Assembly: GCA_947588955.1 (NCBI GenBank)
Contig: CANPYX010000020.1
Span: 1-43,284, forward strand
DNA: 43,284 nt
Direction of reading: 5' to 3'
From: an uncultured Oscillospiraceae bacterium
GTDB lineage: Bacteria; Bacillota; Clostridia; Oscillospirales; Oscillospiraceae
Part shown: in pieces, positions 35,790 to 43,284 of the stretch
How the letters are laid out: every line of letters begins with the position of its first letter
Numbering within the stretch: the stretch's first letter is position 1
Position numbers and translations under genes: made by a program
Notes under the pieces: model-generated
Seen by the model: the letters and a program-made list of their open reading frames with translations, nothing else
What the model was told of the DNA's origin: nothing
Databases searched by the model: none

Positions 35790-36443
35790 TCACTCACCGA
35801 AAACGGCTATGTAGTCCTTCTTGAACTTCTCGATCCCGGCGTCGGTCAGGGGATGATGTATCATCTGCTCGATGACGGAATAGGGTATCGTGGCGATGTG
35901 CGCCCCCGCCAGCGCGCACTGGGTGACGTGGATGGGGTTGCGAATGGAGGCGCAGATGATCTCGGTGTCGAAGCCGTAGTTGTCAAAGATGGTGACGATG
36001 TCCTCGATGAGCGCCACGCCCTCGGTGGAGATGTCGTCAAGCCTTCCGAGGAACGGGCTTACGTAGGTCGCCCCCGCGCGGGCGGCGAGAAGCGCCTGGT
36101 TCGCGGTGAAGATCAACGTCACGTTGGTCTTTATCCCCTCGGAGTGCAGGACCTTTACGGCCTTGAGCCCCTCGGCGGTCATGGGTATCTTCACCACCAT
36201 GTTGGGGTGGATGGCGGCGATCTCCCGCCCCTCCTTTATCATACCCTCGGCGTCGGTGGTGGTCGCCTTGACCTCGCCGGAGATGGGTCCGTCAACGATG
36301 GAGGTGATCTCGCGTATTACCTCCTTGAAGTCCCTGCCCTCCTTGGCTATAAGGCTGGGGTTTGTGGTGACTCCGCAGATGACGCCCAGGTCATTTGCCT
36401 TTCGGATGTCCTCCACGTGAGCGGTGTCGATGAAAAGCTTCAT
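35790..36443 (-). CDS. transaldolase-like fructose-6-phosphate aldolase (TalC/FSA type)
   Basis: A 217-aa TIM-barrel aldolase of the short transaldolase family. N-terminal [29 protein letters not shown] and the Schiff-base Lys in [16 protein letters not shown] are complete. The enzyme either transfers dihydroxyacetone units (transaldolase) or cleaves fructose 6-phosphate; the two are hard to separate by sequence. Adjacent transketolase genes favour transaldolase in the pentose phosphate pathway. AGGAGG precedes the ATG. Confidence 0.93.
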   Translation of the reverse strand: MKLFIDTAHVEDIRKANDLGVICGVTTNPSLIAKEGRDFKEVIREITSIVDGPISGEVKATTTDAEGMIKEGREIAAIHPNMVVKIPMTAEGLKAVKVLHSEGIKTNVTLIFTANQALLAARAGATYVSPFLGRLDDISTEGVALIEDIVTIFDNYGFDTEIICASIRNPIHVTQCALAGAHIATIPYSVIEQMIHHPLTDAGIEKFKKDYIAVFGE

Positions 36444-36470
36444 GGTAATTTTCCTCCTATATGATTGGTA

Positions 36471-37409
36471 TTAAAGCTCTTTGGCAACTTTTGCGATGTT
36501 CTCCGCGCTGAGCCCGAACTGCTTCAAAAGCGGCACGGCGGGGCCGGAGTGACCGAACTCGTCGTTTACGCCCACGCGCTTCACACGGCAGGGTATGCCG
36601 GATTCGGCGACGGCGGCGCAGACCGCCTCGCCAAGGCCGCCGATTATGCTGTGCTCCTCAGCGGTAACTATCCTTCCACACTCCCTTGCCGCCTTCAGGA
36701 CAAGCTCGTCGTCCAGAGGCTTTACGGTGCACATATTGAGGACTCTGGCGTTTATCCCCTCGCCCTTGAGTTGCTCCGCCGCCTGAAGCGCCTCGTAGAC
36801 CATGAGCCCCGTGGCGATGATGGCCACGTCTCCGCCCTCACGGAGCGTCTCGCCCTTTCCTATCTCGAATTTGAAATCGTTCTCGTCATGGAAAACTGGT
36901 ATCGCCAGGCGCCCGAACCGCAGGTACACGGGACCCACGTGCTCATAGGCGGCGCGGACCGCGGCCTCCGCCTCCACCGCGTCGGAGGGGCAGAGCACCA
37001 CCATGCCGGGAATGGAGCGCATGAGGGCGAAATCCTCACAGCACTGGTGGGAGGCGCCGTCCTCGCCCACGGAAATACCGCCGTGAGTCGCGCCGATCTT
37101 CACGTTCAAATGGGGGTAGCCAATGGAGTTACGCACCTGCTCAAAGGCGCGCCCAGCGGCAAACATGGCAAAGGAGCTGGCAAAGGGCACAAGCCCCATG
37201 CTCGCCGCTCCAGCGGCGACTGCCATCATGTTCCCCTCGGCTATGCCGCACTCAAAGTGCCTGTCGGGGAAGGCCTTCCTGAATACGCCCGTCTTTGTGG
37301 CGGCGGCAAGGTCCGCCTCGAACACTACTAAATCCTCATGCTCCGCGCCAAGCTTTGCGAGGGCCGCGCCGTAGGCGTCGCGGGTCGCCATTTTTTTCAC
37401 ATCTGCCAT
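36471..37409 (-). CDS. transketolase, C-terminal (pyrimidine-binding) subunit
   Basis: A 312-aa half-transketolase carrying the pyrimidine-binding domain and the C-terminal domain. Blocks RHFECGIAEGNMMAVAAGAASMGLVPF (with the catalytic Glu), GATHGGISVGEDGASHQCCEDFAL and the HSIIGGLGEAV region are typical. Together with the N-terminal subunit encoded one base upstream it forms the full thiamine-diphosphate enzyme that moves two-carbon units between sugar phosphates. Split transketolases are common in Clostridia. Confidence 0.94.
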   Translation of the reverse strand: MADVKKMATRDAYGAALAKLGAEHEDLVVFEADLAAATKTGVFRKAFPDRHFECGIAEGNMMAVAAGAASMGLVPFASSFAMFAAGRAFEQVRNSIGYPHLNVKIGATHGGISVGEDGASHQCCEDFALMRSIPGMVVLCPSDAVEAEAAVRAAYEHVGPVYLRFGRLAIPVFHDENDFKFEIGKGETLREGGDVAIIATGLMVYEALQAAEQLKGEGINARVLNMCTVKPLDDELVLKAARECGRIVTAEEHSIIGGLGEAVCAAVAESGIPCRVKRVGVNDEFGHSGPAVPLLKQFGLSAENIAKVAKEL

Positions 37410-37410
37410 C

Positions 37411-38256
37411 TTATTCCGCCTCCAGTTCCGCCAATTTTGCGTTCAATTCGTTCATCGCGACCTCATATTCGGCGTCGTTTGGCGCCTTCCCGTGCCACTC
37501 CACGGAGTTTGTCATGTAGCTTACGCCGGTGCCCTTGACGGTGTGCATGACGATGCCAAAGGGCTTGCCCTTTGTCTCACGCGCCCTGTTGAAAGCCGCC
37601 TCAATCTCGTCAAAATCGTGCCCGTTTATCTCCACTGTCTCAAAGCCGAATGCCCGCATTTTCCCGGCGATGTCGCCGGAGTCCATAACGTCCTTTGTAG
37701 GCCCGTCGATCTGGAGCCCGTTCTTGTCGATGATCGCCACGAAGTTGTCAAGCTTGTAATTTGCGGCGAACATAAATGCCTCCCAGACCTGCCCCTCCTC
37801 AATCTCTCCGTCGCCCAGAAGCGTGTACACCCGGCAGGACTTGCCCATGTACTTTGCCGCCTTCGCCATTCCGGCGGCGCAGCTGACGCCCTGTCCCAGG
37901 GAGCCCGTGGACATATCCACTCCCGGCGTCATGTTCATGTTGGGGTGACCCTGAAGGTGGCTGCCGATCTGCCGCAGTGTCTTCAGATCCTCCCAGGGGA
38001 AGAAGCCCCTGAGTGCCAGCGCCGCGTAAAGCCCCGGCGCGGTGTGGCCCTTGGAGAGCACAAACCGGTCACGGTCGGGGTTTTTGGGGGCGGCGGGGTC
38101 AACGTTCAGCTCCTTGAAATAGAGGTAGGTGAACAGATCCGCGGCTGAGAGTGAGCCGCCCGGATGTCCCGCCTTTGCCGCGTGGGTCCCCTCAATAATC
38201 CCCATACGGACCTTTGTCGCCTTGATGGCAAGGTCTTTCTTTTCTTCCAGTGTCAT
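37411..38256 (-). CDS. transketolase, N-terminal (diphosphate-binding) subunit
   Basis: A 281-aa subunit holding the TPP diphosphate/metal site: GDGEIEEGQVWEAFMFAANYKLDNFVAIIDKNGLQIDG is the classic GDG-N motif stretch (given here by its position, about residues 148-184), and SKGHTAPGLYAALALRGFF and LGQGVSCAAGMAKA are conserved. CAGGAGG precedes the ATG. It is the first gene after repeat copy 2 and may have its own start point, since AT-rich sequence lies at 38260-38320. Confidence 0.94.
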   Translation of the reverse strand: MTLEEKKDLAIKATKVRMGIIEGTHAAKAGHPGGSLSAADLFTYLYFKELNVDPAAPKNPDRDRFVLSKGHTAPGLYAALALRGFFPWEDLKTLRQIGSHLQGHPNMNMTPGVDMSTGSLGQGVSCAAGMAKAAKYMGKSCRVYTLLGDGEIEEGQVWEAFMFAANYKLDNFVAIIDKNGLQIDGPTKDVMDSGDIAGKMRAFGFETVEINGHDFDEIEAAFNRARETKGKPFGIVMHTVKGTGVSYMTNSVEWHGKAPNDAEYEVAMNELNAKLAELEAE

Positions 38257-38323
38257 TTTGTCCTCCTGAATTAGAATAAATGAAAAATGATAAAAAATGA
38301 ATATTACCGCCTGAGCTAAGAAC

Positions 38324-38515
38324 GCAAAACCTCAAATCCAATATTTTTCCGGCGGCATGTACGTCGGAAAAATCACCTTTCGTCGCGCAAGTGTGCCGCC
38401 CCCGGCGGCGCGCGCCGCGCGACAGCAGGAACAAATTTTTGAATTCCGCAGAATTCAAAAATTTGTTCCGCACGCATCCCCCTTGGCATTGAAAGGTCAA
38501 AGACCTTTCAAGCCA
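38324..38515. repeat. modular hairpin repeat, copy 2
   Basis: A shorter version of the element at 25751-26050. The constant hairpin ATTTTTCCG/CGGAAAAAT (38343-38373) and GCAAGTGTGCCGCC are the same. The central insert with the 26-bp palindrome is missing, replaced by a short GC-rich run. CGCGACAGCA is followed by a perfect 19-bp hairpin, again based on GGAA/TTCC with loop CGCA but with different arms (38428-38446 with 38451-38469). CCGCACG, CCCCCTT and a 10-bp hairpin TTGAAAGGTC/GACCTTTCAA (38489-38511) follow, abutting the araD stop. It sits inside the pentose operon. Confidence 0.85.
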
Positions 38516-38518
38516 GTT

Positions 38519-39211
38519 TCATTGTCCGTAATACGCGTTTTCTCCGTGCTTGCGCAGATAGTGCTTGTCCAAAAGCTCCTGCTGCATTCTTGGAAGTCCC
38601 GGAGTGAGCGCCATGGCGTGGAACGCCATAAACGCCACCTCCTCCAAAACCACGGCGTTGTGTACGGCGTTCATGGGGTCGGTACCCCAGGCAAAGGGAC
38701 CGTGGGAGCACACCAGCACGGCCGGTATGTCCACGGGGCTTATGTCCCGCTTTACAAACGTCTCAATTATTACATTCCCCGTCTCAAGCTCATAGTCCCC
38801 GGCTATCTCCTCAGGCGTCATTTTGCGGGTGCAGGGTATCTCTCCGTAAAAATAGTCCCCCTGGGTGGTGCCGAATGGCGGTATCCCCCTGCCGGCCTGG
38901 GCGAAGCTTGTCGCCCATCGTGAGTGGGTGTGGACTATGCCTCCCAGCGCCGGGAACGCCTTATAAAGCGCCACGTGGGTGGGCGTGTCGGAGGAAGGCT
39001 TGTACCGCCCCTCCACACGTTTGCCGCTCATGTCCACCACCACCATGTCCTCCGCCTTCATTCCGTCATATTCCACGCCCGAAGGCTTGATGACCACCAA
39101 CCCCTTTTCCCGGTCGATTCCCGACACGTTTCCCCAGGTGAAGGTCACGAGCCCGTGCTTCGGCAGCATGAGGTTTGCCTCCAAAACCTGCCGCTTCAGT
39201 TCCTCCAGCAT
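38519..39211 (-). CDS. araD: L-ribulose-5-phosphate 4-epimerase
   Basis: A 230-aa class II aldolase-fold epimerase that turns L-ribulose 5-phosphate into D-xylulose 5-phosphate. [33 protein letters not shown], the metal-binding [14 protein letters not shown] and the third His in [10 protein letters not shown] are intact. The start at 39211 has AAGGAGGAG upstream; a longer ORF form adds nine residues. It follows the kinase and HAD genes by 13 bases. The repeat element lies immediately after its stop. Confidence 0.96.
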   Translation of the reverse strand: MLEELKRQVLEANLMLPKHGLVTFTWGNVSGIDREKGLVVIKPSGVEYDGMKAEDMVVVDMSGKRVEGRYKPSSDTPTHVALYKAFPALGGIVHTHSRWATSFAQAGRGIPPFGTTQGDYFYGEIPCTRKMTPEEIAGDYELETGNVIIETFVKRDISPVDIPAVLVCSHGPFAWGTDPMNAVHNAVVLEEVAFMAFHAMALTPGLPRMQQELLDKHYLRKHGENAYYGQ

Positions 39212-39224
39212 ATTTTCTCCTCCT

Positions 39225-40340
39225 TTATTCAGTATCAAAAAGCTCCGTCAAAAGGTCCGCTATGGCGTCGGAGTCGTTGTCCCCGATGACTGTGTCCGCG
39301 GCGCTCTTTGCCTCCGGCACGGCGTTGCCCATGGCGACGCCCAGCCCCGCGGCGCGGAGCATCTCCACATCCGCCAGATCGTCGCCAAAGGCGATGATGT
39401 TTTTGGGGCTCAACAGCAGCTCCCCGCAGAGGGCATCAAGCCCCGACGCCTTGGTTATTCCTTTTTTCGTCAGCTTGTACCAGTCGGAATTTACAAACCT
39501 CACCACGTCCGCGAAGGGCAGCGCCCTTCTGAGCTCCTCCGCTCCGGCGGCGTCATAAAGCTTTACGCAGAACATCAGCGGCTCCGGCGGCGGGCGGGAG
39601 AAGTCCGTCTCCACGCACTCCTCAAACCCGGCGGAAAACTTATGCTCGGTGACGGGGTAGTTGCGGTAGTGGGTATCGGGTGTGTCCGAATCCATCAGGA
39701 CCTCAGGTCCCGCCGTATCCCGCGCCGCCCGAATTATATCCTCCGCCTCCTCCGCCGTGAAGGGCGCGGAGAAGATCACCCGCTCCCCAACCCTCACATG
39801 CGCTCCGGCGCTGGTTATGAGCACATCGGGGCGGAGCTCTCCGGTGAAAACCTCCGCGTTTTTCTCGCTTCTGGAGGTGGAAATACCTATTCTCATATTC
39901 CCCGCCCGCCGAATATCGCGCAGCTTTTCCAGATTGCGGGTTGATATTGTCTTGTCGCTTCTCAAAAGCGTGTCGTCCAAGTCAAAAAGCAGGAGCTTGT
40001 ACTTATACCTCAAAAGGTCCCACCGGACGATACCCTGGGTCCTGTAAAGCTCCCGCGCCGCGGTAAGGCTCAGCCCTCTGTTTTCGTCGCTGGGCTCACC
40101 GTCGCTTTTGGTAAACACGTCGTTCTCCCAAAAGCACACCGGGCAGATATACGCTATTGCCTCCTCCCTCGGCACGGGGTAGGTGATCTCCCCGCAGCAG
40201 GGGCAGGGATATTTAAACGAGTACCCATGGGGAACGGGAGGCTCCGGCTCCGGTATCATGTCCCCCGGCAGGTCGTTGCGCGCCGTTGGGAGAAACAGGT
40301 ATTTCTTCTCCGCCCCGCCGATAACGTCATCGCCTGTCAT
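39225..40340 (-). CDS. CPCC zinc-ribbon-like domain fused to a Cof-type HAD phosphatase
   Basis: A 371-aa two-domain protein. Residues about 43-105 form a cysteine-rich CPCC domain (YPCPCCGE, then [13 protein letters not shown] and the [14 protein letters not shown] helix), a likely metal-binding unit. Residues about 112-371 are a HAD hydrolase: nucleophile Asp120 in [14 protein letters not shown], then a Cof-like cap and [11 protein letters not shown] near 330. No Met lies between the domains, so they are made as one chain. It overlaps the kinase stop by four bases, suggesting a sugar-phosphate-related role. Confidence 0.87.
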   Translation of the reverse strand: MTGDDVIGGAEKKYLFLPTARNDLPGDMIPEPEPPVPHGYSFKYPCPCCGEITYPVPREEAIAYICPVCFWENDVFTKSDGEPSDENRGLSLTAARELYRTQGIVRWDLLRYKYKLLLFDLDDTLLRSDKTISTRNLEKLRDIRRAGNMRIGISTSRSEKNAEVFTGELRPDVLITSAGAHVRVGERVIFSAPFTAEEAEDIIRAARDTAGPEVLMDSDTPDTHYRNYPVTEHKFSAGFEECVETDFSRPPPEPLMFCVKLYDAAGAEELRRALPFADVVRFVNSDWYKLTKKGITKASGLDALCGELLLSPKNIIAFGDDLADVEMLRAAGLGVAMGNAVPEAKSAADTVIGDNDSDAIADLLTELFDTE

Positions 40341-41908
40341 ATGAGCCGCGCCGCCAGCCGCTCAACCGGCATGGCGCTCACGTATTTTTCCAAAAATGCG
40401 TTGAAGCCGTCAATATCCGTCTTATCCGCCGTCAGAGTTGAGGATCTGGCGCTGCCGAAAACCCTGTTCTCCAGGTAATCCTCCAGCGTCTCGTCCTTGC
40501 CGCGCCGGAGCATGAACGCCGCCAAAAGCGCCATTCCGTATGGTCCGCCCTCCCCGGCAGTCTCCATAACGGAGACGGGCACGCCCACGGCGGCGGAGAG
40601 CATACGCTGTCCCACGCCGGGCGTCTTGAAAAATCCCCCGTGCCCGTAGAGCCTCTTTATCTCCACCTTCTCCTCTCCGGTGAGTATGTCAAGCCCTATT
40701 TTCAGCGTGGCGAGCGCCGAGAGCAGATGCGTCCGCATGAAGTTGGCAAGCGTCATTTTGGCGTCGGGTGCGCGGGTGAACAGCGGTCTGCCTTCGTCCA
40801 GGTCCGTGACGCCCTCGCCGGAGAAGTAGTTGTAGCTCATAAGCCCGCCGCAGTCCGGCTCGCCCTCCAGCGCCTTTTTGAAAAGCAGTGTGAAGAGCTC
40901 GCCCCTGTCGATTTTTATCCCCGCGGCGCCCGCGAATTCCCCAAAGAGGTTTACCCAGGCGTTTATATCCGAGGTGCAGTTGTTGCAGTGGACCATCGCC
41001 ACCGGCGCGCCGGCGGGAGTGGTCACCATGTCTATCTCCCTGTGTACACCCAGGGGCTTGTCCACCACCACCATGGCAAAGTCCGAGGTCCCGGCGGACA
41101 CGTTTCCGGTGCCCACGCGCACGGAGTTTGTCGCCGCCATGCCCGTGCCCGCGTCGCCCTCGCAGGGGGCCACGGGTATGCCGGGGAGCAGGTCGCCGTC
41201 CGGGTCAAGGAATTTTGCTCCCTCAGCCGTCAGCGTCCCACCGTTTTCACCGGCGGCAAGCACCTGCGGCAGCACGTCCCTGAGCTTCCAGGGAAAGCCC
41301 CTCTGGGCGATGAGTTCGTCAAACTCATCCGCCATGCGCCGGTCATAATCGCACTTTTCACTGTCTATGGGGAACATCCCCGCCGCCTCGCCCACGCCCA
41401 TGACGTGCCTGCCCGTCAGCTCATAGTGTATGTACCCCGCCAGCGTGGTCAGGTGCGCAAGGCGCGGCAGGTGCTCCTCGCCGTTCAAAATTGCCTGATA
41501 GAGGTGGGCTATGGACCACCTTTGTGGAATATTGAAGCCAAAAAGCTCCGTAAGCTCCGCCGCCGCCTGCCCCGTTATGGTGTTGCGCCAGGTGCGAAAC
41601 TCCGCAAGCTGCCTCATATCCCTGTCAAAGGGCAGGTAGCCGTGCATCATCGCCGAGACGCCAATGGCTCCCACGGCGGTGAGCCTCACGCCGAATTTTT
41701 CCCTCACGTCCCGCTTGAGGTCCGCGAAGCACGCCCGAAGCCCCGTGTGTATGTCCTCCATGGAGTAGGTCCACACGCCGTCCACAAGCCGGTTCTCCCA
41801 CTCGTGGTCGCCGGAGGCGATGGGGATGTGGTCCCCGTCGATGAGCACCGCCTTTATCCTGGTGGACCCCAGCTCAATTCCCAGTACCGTATTCTCAAGG
41901 TCGATCAT
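40337..41908 (-). CDS. FGGY carbohydrate kinase, probably L-ribulokinase/xylulokinase-like
   Basis: A 523-aa sugar kinase of the FGGY family. The N-terminal phosphate block [16 protein letters not shown], a catalytic Asp probably in [15 protein letters not shown], and the C-terminal [23 protein letters not shown] with [15 protein letters not shown] are present. It lies between a GH27 glycosidase and AraD, so L-ribulose is the best guess for substrate. It is not a close match to classical AraB, and D-xylulose is possible. AAGGAG precedes the ATG. Confidence 0.85.
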   Translation of the reverse strand: MIDLENTVLGIELGSTRIKAVLIDGDHIPIASGDHEWENRLVDGVWTYSMEDIHTGLRACFADLKRDVREKFGVRLTAVGAIGVSAMMHGYLPFDRDMRQLAEFRTWRNTITGQAAAELTELFGFNIPQRWSIAHLYQAILNGEEHLPRLAHLTTLAGYIHYELTGRHVMGVGEAAGMFPIDSEKCDYDRRMADEFDELIAQRGFPWKLRDVLPQVLAAGENGGTLTAEGAKFLDPDGDLLPGIPVAPCEGDAGTGMAATNSVRVGTGNVSAGTSDFAMVVVDKPLGVHREIDMVTTPAGAPVAMVHCNNCTSDINAWVNLFGEFAGAAGIKIDRGELFTLLFKKALEGEPDCGGLMSYNYFSGEGVTDLDEGRPLFTRAPDAKMTLANFMRTHLLSALATLKIGLDILTGEEKVEIKRLYGHGGFFKTPGVGQRMLSAAVGVPVSVMETAGEGGPYGMALLAAFMLRRGKDETLEDYLENRVFGSARSSTLTADKTDIDGFNAFLEKYVSAMPVERLAARLI

Positions 41909-41921
41909 ATTTCCCAGCTCC

Positions 41922-43163
41922 TTATAATCTTATGAGCCTGCACCCGTGCGGCGGTATGACCTCCCCCGCCCTTTCACCGGTCCAAACATCTGTGCCCTTT
42001 TCCTCCGCCTTTGCCGGCTCGTCCGTCAGGTTGAAATCCGCCTTATAGCGGACCCCCTCACCCGTGACCAGCTCCCAGACCACCCTTTTACCGTCCCCGT
42101 ACAGCTCCCGCCGGACGTTCTCCGGGTCAAGGAGCGACAGGACCTCCCGGTTCGTAATAAGCGACAGCGTCCACCCGTCCATCATCGTAAGCTCCGCCCC
42201 CATCATCAGCGGCGAGCCGAATATACACCAGAGCGTCATCACCGTGCGCTGCTCATCACGGGTAAATCTTGTCTGCCTCTCGTCAAGGAACCCCTTCCCG
42301 ATGGTGCCCAAGGGGAGCATATCGCAGTCCGGGTAGCATCCGCGCCGCCCCACGCCGCTCCACTCACGGCACCTTTCAAACATAGTGAGCACATGGTCCC
42401 ACCTGTCCCACATGTCGTCGGTTATCCGCCACATGTTGGCGTAGGCGCTGTAAAAATCCGCCTTGTCCCGGAGCGCCGGTCCCGGCGAAAGCGACAGCAC
42501 TATCTGCCGCCCGCTTCTCTCTATCGCCCTGTGGAGCATGGCGATCTCATGCTTCCGCTCAAACGCCCTTGTACTGCCCGGAACCCAGTTGTCCGTGTTG
42601 CAGATGTCGTCGCACTTTATAAAATCCACGCCCCAGGAGGCGTAAAGGGCGACTACGCTGTCATAATACGCCTGACCCGCCTCGCTGTCCCTGACGCCGT
42701 ACATATCCGGGTTCCACCGGCAGGTGCTCAGGGGGTCCGCGACCGTGTCCGCCCCCGCGTCCGTGCCAAAAACGGGCATTCTCGCGTGGGCAGCGGCGCG
42801 GGGTATTCCGCGCATTATATGTATCCCAAATTTAAGGCCCAGGGAGTGTATAAAATCGGCCAGCGGCTTAAAGCCCGCCCCTCCGACGCAGCTTGGGAAC
42901 CTCTCCGGGTCCGGCAGGAGCCGAGAATATCCGTCCATAGCAAAGTGTCCGAAGGGGACGTACTGGAAGCTCTCCCTCATCGCCCCCGGCTCCGCGGCGT
43001 ACCACTGGGCGTCGATAACCACATATTCCCAGCCGTACTTCTTCAGGTTCGCCGCCATATACTCCGCGTTTGCCCTGACCCTGTCCTCCGTCACCCCGGA
43101 ATCGTAGTAGTCGTAGCTGTTCCACCCCATTGGCGGACGGAGCGCGAAATCATTTTTATCCAT
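41922..43163 (-). CDS. glycoside hydrolase family 27 (alpha-galactosidase / beta-L-arabinopyranosidase type)
   Basis: A 413-aa GH27 enzyme with [17 protein letters not shown] at the N-terminus, the nucleophile Asp185 in [10 protein letters not shown] and the acid/base Asp250 in [10 protein letters not shown]. The C-terminal part after about residue 330 is the small beta domain. No signal peptide is present, so it acts inside the cell on imported oligosaccharides. GH27 includes alpha-galactosidases and beta-L-arabinopyranosidases; the arabinose-type operon downstream favours the latter, as inference. Confidence 0.88.
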   Translation of the reverse strand: MDKNDFALRPPMGWNSYDYYDSGVTEDRVRANAEYMAANLKKYGWEYVVIDAQWYAAEPGAMRESFQYVPFGHFAMDGYSRLLPDPERFPSCVGGAGFKPLADFIHSLGLKFGIHIMRGIPRAAAHARMPVFGTDAGADTVADPLSTCRWNPDMYGVRDSEAGQAYYDSVVALYASWGVDFIKCDDICNTDNWVPGSTRAFERKHEIAMLHRAIERSGRQIVLSLSPGPALRDKADFYSAYANMWRITDDMWDRWDHVLTMFERCREWSGVGRRGCYPDCDMLPLGTIGKGFLDERQTRFTRDEQRTVMTLWCIFGSPLMMGAELTMMDGWTLSLITNREVLSLLDPENVRRELYGDGKRVVWELVTGEGVRYKADFNLTDEPAKAEEKGTDVWTGERAGEVIPPHGCRLIRL

Positions 43164-43222
43164 TTTACCACCACCCGGTCATTTTTGCAATACCGTAACC
43201 GCCCCTCGCCACGGCAACAGCA

Positions 43223-43251
43223 TTTACTTTTTCACCCCTTTGTGCTATTAT
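43223..43251 (+). promoter_or_regulatory. promoter for a divergent gene at the window edge
   Basis: TTTACT (43223-43228), 17 bases, TATTAT (43246-43251). Transcription would start near 43258 within the inverted repeat described next. Confidence 0.55.
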
Positions 43252-43275
43252 GTCAACTGAGGTGAAGGTTGACAT
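43250..43275. promoter_or_regulatory. perfect inverted repeat over start point and start codon
   Basis: ATGTCAAC (43250-43257) and GTTGACAT (43268-43275) are exact reverse complements, 10 bases apart. The left arm overlaps the -10 box and the right arm overlaps the ATG of the next gene. This is the place for autorepression. The same TTGACA could serve a minus-strand promoter towards the GH27 operon. Confidence 0.6.
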
Positions 43276-43284
43276 GGAAAAGAT
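43274..43284 (+). CDS. start of a divergent gene, cut by the window end
   Basis: ATGGAAAAGAT follows GAGGTG at nine bases' spacing and a plausible promoter. Only MEK and part of the next codon are visible, so no function can be read. A regulator of the pentose operon would be a natural guess from its divergent position and operator, but that is inference only. Confidence 0.5.

Noticed and set aside
38192-38500. 102-codon minus-strand ORF running from the hairpin repeat into the transketolase start
   Set aside because: Most of it translates the non-coding repeat and its end is a frameshifted reading of the transketolase N-terminus; no ribosome site.
41946-43265. 439-codon plus-strand ORF opposite the GH27 gene (and similar long ORFs at 40640-41935, 22357-23367 and 2941-4008)
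   Set aside because: High GC content leaves long open frames opposite real genes. These lack motifs, have Arg/His/Pro-rich composition, and would conflict with clear enzymes on the other strand.

Overview
The window is GC-rich, densely coded bacterial chromosome. Good AGGAGG-type ribosome binding sites, sigma-A-like promoters (TTGACA/TATAAT, 17-18 bp spacing), an ECF-type thiamine transporter under a TPP riboswitch, an anchored NodB deacetylase, PlsY and a diacylglycerol glycosyltransferase point to a Gram-positive anaerobe of the Clostridia. Oscillospirales (Oscillibacter/Flavonifractor-like) is my best guess from gene style and base composition; no 16S gene is present to confirm it.

Layout. 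1-161: two tRNA genes (Tyr, cut by the window edge; Thr) on the minus strand. 257-2935: a three-gene ABC-2 exporter operon behind a long, GC-rich, hairpin-rich leader. 2998-4873 (minus): a two-component system. 4959-6664 (minus): PlsY-like acyltransferase plus lipid glycosyltransferase. 6770-9681: two divergent hydrolase gene pairs sharing a promoter region with a tandem repeat. 9772-14935: CBS protein (minus), then mnmG, a dienelactone-hydrolase-like enzyme, a radical SAM/SPASM maturase and a stand-alone GlmU-type nucleotidyltransferase (plus). 14963-15827: promoter, TPP riboswitch, terminator, thiT, shared terminator. 15831-18608: MATE exporter, XRE regulator, and an AT-richer pair of small membrane proteins divergent from XRE. 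18677-21475: NodB deacetylase and, just in front of it, an IS110-family element with a probable bridge RNA. 21476-23076: ECF sigma / membrane anti-sigma pair. 23238-25739: gapA and a divergent PAS/ATPase kinase-like protein lacking a phospho-acceptor His. 26052-32073: HtrA, UvrA, second MATE protein. 32160-35721 (minus): CyuA-type desulfidase, a hydrolase fused to a DUF3237-like domain, and an ArsB/CitMHS-type permease. 35749-43163 (minus): a pentose operon of GH27 glycosidase, FGGY kinase, CPCC-HAD fusion, AraD, split transketolase and transaldolase-like aldolase. 43223-43284: promoter, operator and first codons of a divergent gene.

How the genes work together. The last block reads as a route from L-arabinopyranosyl or galactosyl glycans through L-ribulose (kinase plus AraD) into the non-oxidative pentose phosphate pathway (transketolase, transaldolase-like enzyme); no isomerase or sugar transporter is in view. 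The PlsY/glycosyltransferase pair covers glycerolipid and glycolipid synthesis.

The most unusual signals are two copies (25751-26050 and 38324-38515) of a modular repeat whose conserved blocks alternate with perfect hairpins. At equivalent places the arm sequences differ between copies while complementarity and the CGCA loop are kept. Next is the structured non-coding end of the IS110 element. Both deserve follow-up.
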